64,000 nt of DNA from DDH964 sp963763205 (GTDB lineage Bacteria; Desulfobacterota; Desulfuromonadia; Desulfuromonadales; DDH964): positions 372,001 through 436,000 of the forward strand of contig CAVXNQ010000002.1 of assembly GCA_963763205.1 (NCBI GenBank), in the 5' to 3' direction. Shown here piece after piece: positions 34,378-42,764 of the stretch (the first letter of the stretch is position 1; each line of letters begins with the position of its first letter). The translations under genes were made by a program, and so were the position numbers. Under the pieces are notes generated by a model that saw only the letters and a list, made by a program, of their open reading frames with translations, searched no databases and was not told where the DNA came from.

Positions 34378-36793
34378 CTATGCAGTCTTTTGGCGGAACA
34401 ACTCCTTGACCCGGGCCACGGCTTCGAGGGCGTCGGCCGCGTAGAGGTCGGCACCGATCGAAGCGGCGTATTCGGGGGTGACCACCGCCCCGCCGACCAT
34501 GGTGAAGACCTTGACGCCCGCCTCGCGCAGCCGGACGATGGTCTTCTCCATCTGCTGCAGGGTGGTGGTCATCAGCGCCGAGAGACCGACGGCGTCGACT
34601 TTTCTGGCCACCGCCTCATCGAGGATCTTCTGGGCGGGGACGTTCTTGCCGAGGTCGATCACCTCGAAGCCGTGGTTCTCGAGCAGGGTGCAGACGATGT
34701 TCTTGCCGATGTCGTGGATGTCCCCCTCGACGGTGGCCATCAGAATCCGGGCCAGCGGCTGGGCCTGCTGCCCCTGCAGCTCCTGCTTGAGGCGGGCGAA
34801 GGCCGCCTGCATGGTCTCCGCCGAGAGCATCACCTGGGGGAGGAAGACCTGGTTTTTGCCGAAGCGACGACCGACTTCCTCCAGTCCCGGCAGCAGCCCC
34901 TCGTTGCTCACCTGCAGCGGCGAGAGACCCTCGGCGAGGGCCTGCTCGACCAGGGGCGTCACCCCCTCCAGGTCCCCTTCGATGATCGCCGCGGCCAGCC
35001 GCTCGCGGATCGTCGCCTCGGCACCGGCGGCGAGGGGGGCCTGGGGAGCCAGCTGGGCCGCCCCGTAATGGGCGATGTACTCCTCGGCGCGCAGGTCGTG
35101 GCCGAGCAGCACCAGGGCCGAGCGGTAGGCGTCCATCATCCGCTCGTCCTTGGGGTTGATGATCGCGGCGGCATAGACCGGCCTCGAGGGCCATGGTGAA
35201 GAAGGCCGCCGAGAGGACCGGCCGGGCCGGCAGGCCGAAGGAGATGTTGCTCACCCCCAGCACCGTGCCGAGGCCGAGTTCGTCCCGCACCAGGCGCAGC
35301 GCGGCCAGGGTCTCTTTCGCCCGCTTCTGCTCGGCGGAGACGGTCAGGGTCAGGCAGTCGATGACCACGTCCTCGCGGGGCAGGCCGGCCGCCAGGGCCG
35401 CCTCCAGGATGCGCCGCGCCACCTTCACCCGACCGGCGGCGCTTTCCGGGATGCCGTCCGCGTCGAGGGCCAGGCCGATCACCGCGGCGCCGTACTTGCG
35501 GGCCAGCGGCAGGACGGCGGCCAGACTCTTCGCCTCCCCGGAAACCGAGTTGATCAGCACCTTGCCGTCGGCGGCCTTGAGCCCCCGCTCGAGAGCCGCA
35601 GGGTCGGAGGAATCGAGAACCAGGGGGGCGCCGCTCACCCCGGTGACGGCGAAGACCGCCCGCTCCAGGGCGGCCGCCTCGTCGATGCCGGGCAGACCGC
35701 AGTTGACATCGAGCAGGCTTGCCCCGGCGGCGGCCTGTTCCTGGGCCTCGCGGCGGATATAGGCGGTCTTCCCTTCGCGCAGCTCCTGACTGTAGAGCTT
35801 CTTGCCGGTGGGATTGATCCGTTCGCCGATCACGGCGCAGGCCGCCGCCCCGCCGAGGGGAACGGCGGCCGTGCGGCTGGAGAGAAAGCCGCGCCGCGGC
35901 GGCGGAGTCCACCCCTGGTCGCGACCTTCCAGGGCGGCACGGATAGCGCGGATGTGATCCGGCGTGGTACCGCAGCAGCCGCCGATGATGCGCACGCCGA
36001 GATCGATCAGACGCTGGTGGTAGGCGGTCATCTCCTCAGGGGTGCCGGGGAAGACGGTCTGCCCGTTCCGCAGCACCGGCAGGCCGGCATTGGCCTGGGC
36101 GATCAGCGGCAGGCTGGTGACGCTGCGCATCTTCTCCAGGATCTGGTAGATGCCGTCGATGCCGAGCCCGCAGTTGGAGCCGACGACGTCGACGCCGAGG
36201 GCGTCGAGGGTCACCGCCGCCGCCTCCGGCGGGGTGCCGAGCACGCTGCGGCCGCCGTCGTCGAAGGTCATCAGGGCGAGGATCGGCAGGTTCGAGAACT
36301 CCCTGCAGGCGACCACCGCGGCGCGCAGCTCGCGGATGTCGAGGAAGGTTTCGAGGGTGATCAGGTCGGCGCCGCCAGCGACGAAAGCTTCCACCTGCTC
36401 GGCGAAGATCGCCACCATCTCGTCAAAGCCGGCGTCCCCCACCGGCTCCAGAAAACGCCCGGTCGGGCCGATCGAGGCGCCGACGAAGCGTCCCGAACCG
36501 GCACCCTTCCGGGCCAGCTCCACCGCCCGGACGTTGATCTCGCGCACCTTGCCTTCGAGCCCGTAGTGGGCGAGTTTGGTGCGGCTGCCGCCGAAGCTGT
36601 TGCTGACGATGATGTCGGCGCCGGCGGCGGCATACGCGGCGTGAATCCCCGCCACCACCTCGGGGGCGCGCAGGTTCATCTCCTCCGGGCAGCCGCCAGG
36701 CGCCAGTCCCCGCTCCTGCAGCATGGTGCCCATGGCGCCGTCGAGGACCAGCACCCGCTCCTGCAGGGAAGCTCTGAAATCCCGCATCATCAT
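34378..36793 (-). CDS. metH: Cobalamin-dependent methionine synthase, short form (frameshifted)
   Basis: The reconstructed protein of about 805 residues has a homocysteine-binding domain (DGAMGTMLQERGL, zinc ligands in GGCCGTTPDHI), a pterin-binding domain (VIGERINPTGKKLY, DVNCGLPGID), and cobalamin cap and binding domains with EGDIHDIGKNIV supplying the lower His ligand. The reactivation domain of Escherichia coli MetH is absent, as in many anaerobes. The frame changes near 35171-35185, in EAGL before AAIINPKDE. Three ATG codons in a row follow AAGGAGCA, so the exact start is within 36787-36793. It overlaps the upstream GerMN gene. Confidence 0.9.
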
Positions 36794-37413
36794 TGCTCCT
36801 TCCTCGCCGGCTCCGAAGTCTGTGGGGTGGCTTCCTCGGTGGCGGAACGCGTCAGGCTGAAGTCCGGAGCCAGCGGCTGACGCAGGTCGACGTGCCCCTT
36901 CAGGGTCTCCACCGGCTTCCCCTCCACCAAAAAACGGACTTGGCGGAGATAGGGAAAGTTGACGGCCAGGCTATCGACCACCGCGTAGACGCTGAGCAGT
37001 TCGGACATGCTCCCCCCCGGGTGACCATTCACCAGTTCGGCGCTGAAATCGACCGTCGCCAGGCCCTGATCGTCCTCGCTGATGCCCCGCAGTTCGGTGT
37101 GGGGAGGGATGATGGGCGCCCCCTCCCCGGTCGGCCCCGCGATCAGGGCGTGGAGGATCGAGCGCAGGCACGCCTGATCGTCTCCGCAGTCGTTAAGTTC
37201 CCGCGACTCGGCAACCAGATGGGTTCCGTCCACGGCGCCGAAGTAGAGGATGACCTCCCGCGACTGTGGCGGCGTCTCCGCCACCGGGGACGGGGCCGGC
37301 GAGGGCGGCGGGGCTGGGGTCAGAACCGACCGTAGCAGCAAACCGCCGGCCAGTAGCACCAGGGCCAGCAAAGCCAGCAGCAACGGGCGACTCTTCTTGG
37401 GCAAGGGTTTCAT
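36790..37413 (-). CDS. GerMN domain protein
   Basis: A 207-residue protein with one N-terminal membrane helix (about 9-28), a Pro/Ala-rich linker and a GerMN domain: VILYFGAVDGTHLVAESREL, LRSILHALIAGPTGEGAPIIPPHTEL, then ATVDFSAELVNGHPGGSMSELLSVYAVV. GerMN is found in envelope and spore proteins and probably mediates protein contacts. It is likely anchored on the periplasmic side. The ATG at 37413 follows GGAGCCGGTG. It lies between murI and metH in one direction. Confidence 0.85.
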   Translation of the reverse strand: MKPLPKKSRPLLLALLALVLLAGGLLLRSVLTPAPPPSPAPSPVAETPPQSREVILYFGAVDGTHLVAESRELNDCGDDQACLRSILHALIAGPTGEGAPIIPPHTELRGISEDDQGLATVDFSAELVNGHPGGSMSELLSVYAVVDSLAVNFPYLRQVRFLVEGKPVETLKGHVDLRQPLAPDFSLTRSATEEATPQTSEPARKEQ

Positions 37414-37504
37414 CACCGGCTCCGGGCAACGAGGCATCCGGGACGGGCTCCGGACGGCTGAGTGGGTTGGCGAACAAGCGTTTTTTTTCGGGCGCGGCCG
37501 GCGG

Positions 37505-38302
<798 letters not shown>

Positions 38303-38522
38303 GATACCCCCTTGATTGGCAGGCCCCGCGGGAAAGCGGGCGGCGGGGGGCGAAACGGCCCGGAAACGCCGCACAGAGCAGGTCGCCATCTTAGGGGAAC
38401 GCCCCGGCCAAAGTCAAGGACCCTGCCCCTTTTCCCCCTTGGCCGGAGCGGCAAAACCTGTTATTTTGTCTTGGCCATACCGACCGCCCTCAAAGAGGTC
38501 GGACCTGGGAGGGGTGACTTCA

Positions 38523-38855
38523 ATGAATTTTTCCGCCATGGTCGATTTCCTGAAAAATTTCGAAACCGGCAAGGTTCTCCAGTTCCTCAACGACATGAAC
38601 GTCGGGGAGCTGATTCACAACCCCTGGTTTCTCGGCTCCATGGGGGTTCTGGCTCTGCTTTCCCTGGTCATGAAGTGGCGACTGCTGCTGGTTACGATTC
38701 TCAGTGTGACCGGCCTCGCCGGTCTGATCGCCTATACCCTGGAGCGCGGCACCGAGCTCGACAGTCTCGGCAACCCGACGCTGCTGATCTTCATTGGCGG
38801 GGGCGCACTGCTGATCGCCATTATCATCTACTTGTTGTTTATTAAATCCGAATAG
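38523..38855 (+). CDS. Small membrane protein, unknown
   Basis: A 110-residue protein. The N-terminal 40 residues are amphipathic (FLKNFETGKVLQFLNDMNVGEL), followed by three hydrophobic stretches at about 38-50, 54-72 and 86-107. I do not recognise a family. GGGAGGGGTGACTTCA precedes the ATG. It is 45 bases before the di-heme cytochrome gene, so both may act in one membrane complex. Confidence 0.75.
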   Translation: MNFSAMVDFLKNFETGKVLQFLNDMNVGELIHNPWFLGSMGVLALLSLVMKWRLLLVTILSVTGLAGLIAYTLERGTELDSLGNPTLLIFIGGGALLIAIIIYLLFIKSE

Positions 38856-38900
38856 CGGTTGCCGTTTCCATCCCAGCCGTTTCCACCCATCGAGGTATGG

Positions 38901-39167
38901 ATGAAATTTCACAAGCGTGACCTGTGGTTTGTCGGCCTGGTGGTCGTCATTCTGTCGATCTTTTTCGCCATTTCCGGAAGCATCAAGACGACACGCATTC
39001 CCTACGACGAAACCCACCAGCGATTCTTCGAGATCGTCCCCAAGGAAGGCAAGAAGGCCGCCGAAAAGTTCTGCGTCGAATGCCACAACGACCAGGGTGT
39101 CCCCTTCCCGGCCGACCATCCCCCCAAGTTCCGCTGCCTTTTCTGCCACAAGCTGGCCGAACGCTGA
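38901..39167 (+). CDS. Membrane-anchored di-heme c-type cytochrome
   Basis: An 88-residue protein with a non-cleaved membrane helix (about 9-25) and a short periplasmic domain with two heme c sites, CVECH at 58-62 and CLFCH at 79-83. The size suggests an electron-transfer subunit or a quinol-side adaptor, but no partner reductase is adjacent. GAGGTATGG precedes the ATG. The upstream gene encodes a small membrane protein in the same direction. Confidence 0.88.
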   Translation: MKFHKRDLWFVGLVVVILSIFFAISGSIKTTRIPYDETHQRFFEIVPKEGKKAAEKFCVECHNDQGVPFPADHPPKFRCLFCHKLAER

Positions 39168-39191
39168 GCGGCACTTCCGAGTGGTGAGTGG

Positions 39192-39791
39192 GTGACTGCC
39201 CCCAGCCAGGACCTCAGCCGGCTCTTTGCCGATTTCTGCCGGGATGTCCGGCTGCGGGTGCCGGCCCTGGCGCATCTGGTCCCGGAACGCATCCTGTTCG
39301 CCCTGAGCCGGTCCCGGGCCGCGGGCAGCCACGGTGTCTACGCGCGGATCGTGCCGCTGCGCTTTGCCGGCGGCGACCGCGAGCTGCGGCGGCGCCGCCG
39401 CGGCTGCCTGGAGACTTGGCGGCTGCCGCAGCTGCATCACGAGGGGGCGGAGATCCTCTACCTGATCCAGGTCATGGTGCCGCGGTTTTTCCGCCTCTCC
39501 CGCCGCGAAAAACTCGCCACCCTGCTCCATGAGCTCTACCATGTTTCCCCCCGCTGCGACGGCGACCTGCGACGCTTCCCCGGACGCAACTATGCCCACG
39601 GGCATTCCCGCAAGGCCTTCCAGCAGCAGGTCGAAGCTCTGCTCGACGGCTACCTGGCGACAGCCCCGCCGGCACCCCTGCTGCGCGCCTTCGACATCCG
39701 TGAGGCAGACTGGCAGCAGGGGCTGATCACGATCCAGGGCCTGCAGGTTCCCCTCCCCCGGGCCCAGCTGGTCGCCCGCAAATTGCTCTGA
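39192..39791 (+). CDS. Putative zinc metallopeptidase-like protein
   Basis: A 199-residue cytoplasmic protein with LATLLHELYHVSPRCDGDLRR, a helix-borne HExxH zinc site, and RNYAHGHSRKAFQQQVEALLDGY that can supply the third ligand. The layout matches small bacterial putative metallopeptidases related to SprT-like or phage peptidase families. Activity is unproven. It starts with GTG; GTGAGTGG precedes it. A strong terminator follows directly. Confidence 0.78.
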   Translation: MTAPSQDLSRLFADFCRDVRLRVPALAHLVPERILFALSRSRAAGSHGVYARIVPLRFAGGDRELRRRRRGCLETWRLPQLHHEGAEILYLIQVMVPRFFRLSRREKLATLLHELYHVSPRCDGDLRRFPGRNYAHGHSRKAFQQQVEALLDGYLATAPPAPLLRAFDIREADWQQGLITIQGLQVPLPRAQLVARKLL

Positions 39792-39833
39792 AACGGCCAG
39801 GGGCCGCCGGAAATCCGGCGGCCCCTGGCCGTT
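39792..39833. terminator. Strong hairpin terminator
   Basis: A perfect 19-pair stem (AACGGCCAGGGGCCGCCGG and its complement) with a four-base loop begins at the stop codon of the metallopeptidase gene. It lacks a long T tract but separates it from the convergent cbiM gene. Confidence 0.75.
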
Positions 39834-39879
39834 GGCACATTGGCTTCCCGTACCGTTGCGGGTCGGGTTGTCTCATCGC

Positions 39880-40941
39880 TTATAGCCGCGGCGTCGCGAC
39901 CAGCCGCCGGCGCCGCAGCAGCAAACCGAGCCCCACCGCCAGCAGCAGCGTCAGACTGCCGCCGACCAGGCCGGCAACACTGGCTTTCGCCTTGACTGCC
40001 GGCGCGGCCTCCCGGCTCCCCGCCCCGGCCATGCCCTCCGCCTCCTCCTTGCCGCCGTCAGGCCGGAAACCGTAGCCGGGAAGCAGGGCGATCTTCTCCT
40101 GGAATGCCGCGAGCAGCGGGGCGCCGCCCCGCGCGGGCGCGTCGGACGTCCTCCCGGCCGCGGCCTGGGAAACTGCCCACTCGAGACCGTCCGGGCGGGA
40201 GGAAGCCAGCCAGGAAAGACCGCCGGCGGTGAGCAGGGTCGCCGCCAGCACTCCGACCAGAATCCGCCGCAGGGGGGCGCCGGCCAGCTTCCGGGAGGAT
40301 ATTGTCGGCATGAACAGTTCCGGGCGCGCCTGCCGCAGGAAACCGATGACCAGCGCCGTCACCATCCCCTCCACCACGCCGATCGCCAGGTGAATCGGCA
40401 GCATCAGCAGCAGGAAAGAGCCGAGGGGGAGCGCCGCGAGGCCGGACAGCGCCGTCTCCACCACCACCCCGCAAGCGCCCAGCTGCAGCGCGACAATGGC
40501 CGCCGCGCCGGCGCCGGCGAAAAGCCGCCCGGGCGTCGGCTGCCTGCCCACCAGCGGCCGGTAGATGAAGGGATAGGCGATAAAGCAGGGGAAAAAACCG
40601 AGATTGAAGATGTTGCAGCCCAGGGCGAGCAGTCCCCCATCGGCGAAAAACAGCGCCTGGACGGTAAGGACCGAGGCCATGGCCAGAAAACCGGCCTCGG
40701 GACCGAGCAGAACGGCCAGGATCAAGCCACCGCCCAGATGGCCGCTGGAACCGGTGCCGGGGATGGCGAAGTTGACCATCTGCGCGGCGAAGATGAACGC
40801 CGCCAGCACCCCCATCAGCGGCACCCTGCTGTCGTCGAGGTCCCGATGGAGCCGGCGGGAGGAGCAGGCCATGGCAGCCGCTGAAGCTGCCCACATGGCA
40901 CCGCCGACAGCGGGGGACAAGAGGGCATCGGCCATGTGCAT
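39880..40941 (-). CDS. cbiM: ECF nickel/cobalt transporter substrate-binding subunit CbiM with fused PDGLE domain
   Basis: A 353-residue membrane protein. The start MHMADALLSPAVGG carries the N-terminal metal-binding His-2/Met-3-type motif of CbiM/NikM proteins, and GSSGHLGGGLILAVLLGPEAG is the signature loop. A second module (about 225-340) with RPDGLEWAVS and a final helix corresponds to a CbiN/NikN-like PDGLE domain. It should capture Ni2+ or Co2+ and work with the CbiQ and CbiO made from 45.6-47.1 kb. The NikR gene nearby and the operator at 41045 favour nickel. Confidence 0.9.
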   Translation of the reverse strand: MHMADALLSPAVGGAMWAASAAAMACSSRRLHRDLDDSRVPLMGVLAAFIFAAQMVNFAIPGTGSSGHLGGGLILAVLLGPEAGFLAMASVLTVQALFFADGGLLALGCNIFNLGFFPCFIAYPFIYRPLVGRQPTPGRLFAGAGAAAIVALQLGACGVVVETALSGLAALPLGSFLLLMLPIHLAIGVVEGMVTALVIGFLRQARPELFMPTISSRKLAGAPLRRILVGVLAATLLTAGGLSWLASSRPDGLEWAVSQAAAGRTSDAPARGGAPLLAAFQEKIALLPGYGFRPDGGKEEAEGMAGAGSREAAPAVKAKASVAGLVGGSLTLLLAVGLGLLLRRRRLVATPRL

Positions 40942-41044
40942 GGGGGGCTCCTTGGCAACGGGCAGGGGACCGGCCCGGGTAGCACCGAATTGAAGTTTAG
41001 TATCACTCGACTTTTACTGCAGGCGCCAGACGCTGTCAAGATAC

Positions 41045-41072
41045 TTGCTACTGTTTTTTATTTTCGTAACAC
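41045..41072. promoter_or_regulatory. Candidate NikR operator
   Basis: TTGCTAC, 14 bases, GTAACAC: the right arm matches the GTGTTAC-N14-GTAACAC type of NikR site fully and the left arm at five of seven positions. It lies between the divergent cbiM gene (start 40941) and a 40-residue ORF (start 41266), and nikR is present at 45024. Confidence 0.6.
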
Positions 41073-41265
41073 ATCCCCGGTGTGGCCAAATCACCGCACC
41101 CTCCCAACGGGGTCGCGGTTGCACCACACCCGGCCCCGGTCGTCAGGGCATTAATCCAGGCGAATAATCTTTACTTTCAGTAACTTAAATCAACACCTGC
41201 CACCTGGTATCGATATTGCAAACTGGTGCGGGATCTCCCCTTCCCCTCGCCAAGGAGTTTTGGGC

Positions 41266-41388
41266 ATGTCCGTTTCCACCTGCCAGGACCAGAAGAAACC
41301 CAGCCTGATCGACTACCTGCTCTACACTCTGGCCGGCGGGGTCCTCGCCGCCATCAGTTTTTCCTTTCTGCTCTGGCTGCGCTACTGA
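41266..41388 (+). CDS. Small single-span membrane protein, 40 residues
   Basis: MSVSTCQDQKKPSLIDYLLY leads into a hydrophobic helix (about 17-37) ending LLWLRY. AAGGAG lies nine bases before the ATG. The family is not recognised. It is divergent from cbiM and may share the candidate NikR operator region, so a small accessory role in metal uptake is conceivable but unproven. Confidence 0.5.
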   Translation: MSVSTCQDQKKPSLIDYLLYTLAGGVLAAISFSFLLWLRY

Positions 41389-41770
41389 AGAGCTCGGCGC
41401 CCGCTTCCTCCTGGGTGCCGGACTGCAGGTGGCGCCCGTCCCTTCTCCCCTCTCCCTAACGGCATCGGCAAGCCCTCCCCCGACAGCCGGAAGGGTCGAT
41501 CAGCCGAACAACCGTCGAAATTCCCGGACCTTTCCCGCCCCAGCAGTTCTCGAAGCACCAACCGCAGGTTCGCCGAGTTGCGGCAATAGCCCATACCGAT
41601 GGGCGGCGGGCTGGCGGCGAAGACAGGGCCGGGGTGCGCCTCGGCAAGCCTGCTGCGCACCTCGGTATGCGCCATGAACAGGCTGCCGTCCTCTCGACCG
41701 ACGATGTTTTCCGGCCCCAGCGACCGGCAAAGCTCGGCCAGTCGGTGCCCTTAAGCTCCGGCAATGATCG
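41382..41770 (-). other. Possible frameshifted small gene upstream or downstream of nrdG
   Basis: On the minus strand a reading PELKGTDWPSFAGRWG passes, after adding one C near 41715, into PENIVGREDGSLFMAHTEVR and then YCRNSANLRLVLRELLG. This looks protein-like but I do not recognise it, and the start is unclear. It lies directly after the nrdG stop codon in the same direction. Confidence 0.25.
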
Positions 41771-41821
41771 TTCGAAGTTGGGGAGAAATCCGGGGAAGAC
41801 GGAAGGCGGGCGGGGCCCCGG

Positions 41822-42517
41822 TCAGAGCCCGCGGATCGCGACCTCGGCGGCGTATTCGCCGGCGATCCGGGCGAAGTCCTGAAGGGTCTTGGGGGAGTGG
41901 GGGGAGAGGGTCTGCAGCTCCTCGGCCAAGGCATGCTGCGGCACGAACTGCTGCAGCAGCCAGCGCCGCGCGCCGCGCAGATGCCGGCCGAGGGCACGCA
42001 GATCGGCGCTCTCCACCAGGCCGGGGACGCAGGTGGTGCGCAGTTCGTAAGCAACCCCGGAATCGAGCAGCAGCCGGATGCTCTCCAGCAGGTTATCGAC
42101 CGCGACCGGCCCCGGGTGCAGTTCGCCGTAGCGCTCCGGGGCGGTCTTCAGGTCGAGGGCGACATAGTCGACCAGGCCGGCGGCCAAAAGCCGTTCCAGC
42201 ACCGCCGGCACCAGGCCGTTGGTATCGAGCTTGACCTGCAGCCCCAGCGCCTTGATCGCGGCCAGCAACTCGGGAAGCTCCGGAGCGAGGGTCGGCTCCC
42301 CCCCCGAGATCACCACCCCGTCGATGAAGCCGCGCCGCGCCGCCAGCTCATCGAGGAGCGCCGCCGGCGGATAGTCGGGGAGCTGGTCGGGAGCGAGCAC
42401 CAGCGCCGGGTTGTGGCAGAAGGGACAGGTCAGGTTGCAGCCGCCGAAAAAAACCAGGGAAGCGATCCTCCCCGGAAAATCGAGGAGGCTCGTCCCCTGG
42501 AAACCTTTGATCGTCAT
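41822..42517 (-). CDS. nrdG: Anaerobic ribonucleotide reductase activating enzyme (radical SAM)
   Basis: A 231-residue radical SAM activase. GCNLTCPFCHNP carries the CxxxCxxC ligands for the [4Fe-4S] cluster, and DGVVISGGEPTLAPEL is the SAM-binding GGE region. It should generate the glycyl radical of NrdD. The ATG at 42517 gives the usual family start; a longer frame upstream runs through the neighbouring small gene. It lies seven bases after the 48-residue glycyl-radical gene. Confidence 0.92.
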   Translation of the reverse strand: MTIKGFQGTSLLDFPGRIASLVFFGGCNLTCPFCHNPALVLAPDQLPDYPPAALLDELAARRGFIDGVVISGGEPTLAPELPELLAAIKALGLQVKLDTNGLVPAVLERLLAAGLVDYVALDLKTAPERYGELHPGPVAVDNLLESIRLLLDSGVAYELRTTCVPGLVESADLRALGRHLRGARRWLLQQFVPQHALAEELQTLSPHSPKTLQDFARIAGEYAAEVAIRGL

Positions 42518-42524
42518 CGCTGGT

Positions 42525-42671
42525 TCAGCAGTCTTTCTTGGGTTCGCCCAGGACGTACTCGGCGCGGTCCTTGAACTCCTCCTTCTTGCCGCGGTTCCAC
42601 TGCTGCACCGGCCGGAAGAACCCGCACACCCGGCTGTAAACCTCGGTCTTCGCGTCGCACTTGGTCGCCAT
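42525..42671 (-). CDS. nrdD: Separate glycyl-radical C-terminal segment of NrdD, 48 residues
   Basis: The product reads MATKCDAKTEVYSRVCGFFR, then PVQQWNRGKKEEFKDRAEYV and a Lys/Asp/Cys tail. TEVYSRVCGFFRPV...GKKEEF aligns with the extreme C-terminus of class III ribonucleotide reductases, where RVxGY holds the radical glycine, so Gly17 here is the candidate radical site. The gene has its own AGGAGGTTTGAA ribosome-binding site and ATG, so it is a real cistron rather than a frameshift product. It lies 93 bases after the nrdD stop and just before nrdG. The frame was too short for routine ORF calling. Confidence 0.85.
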   Translation of the reverse strand: MATKCDAKTEVYSRVCGFFRPVQQWNRGKKEEFKDRAEYVLGEPKKDC

Positions 42672-42702
42672 TTCAAACCTCCTGAGGAGTAAGGGGTGAG
42701 GG

Positions 42703-42759
42703 GTGAGGAGTGAGGGGTAAAGGCCTTCTGCGCCTCACACCTCACACCTCACTCCTCAC
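42703..42759 (-). repeat. Inverted repeat spacer between the two nrdD cistrons
   Basis: GTGAGGAGTGAGG (42703-42715) and CCTCACTCCTCAC (42747-42759) are exact inverted copies embedded in tandem GTGAGG-like filler. In the transcript they form a 13-pair stem between the nrdD stop and the ribosome-binding site of the glycyl-radical gene. No T tract follows. Confidence 0.75.
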
Positions 42760-42764
42760 GGGTT

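Noticed and set aside
40942..41265. Cobalamin riboswitch upstream of cbiM
   Set aside because: I could not find the conserved B12-box or the other core segments; a NikR-type site fits better.
41429..41677. Plus-strand frame of 82 residues
   Set aside because: Low-complexity Pro/Ala/Ser/Arg protein with no ribosome-binding site.
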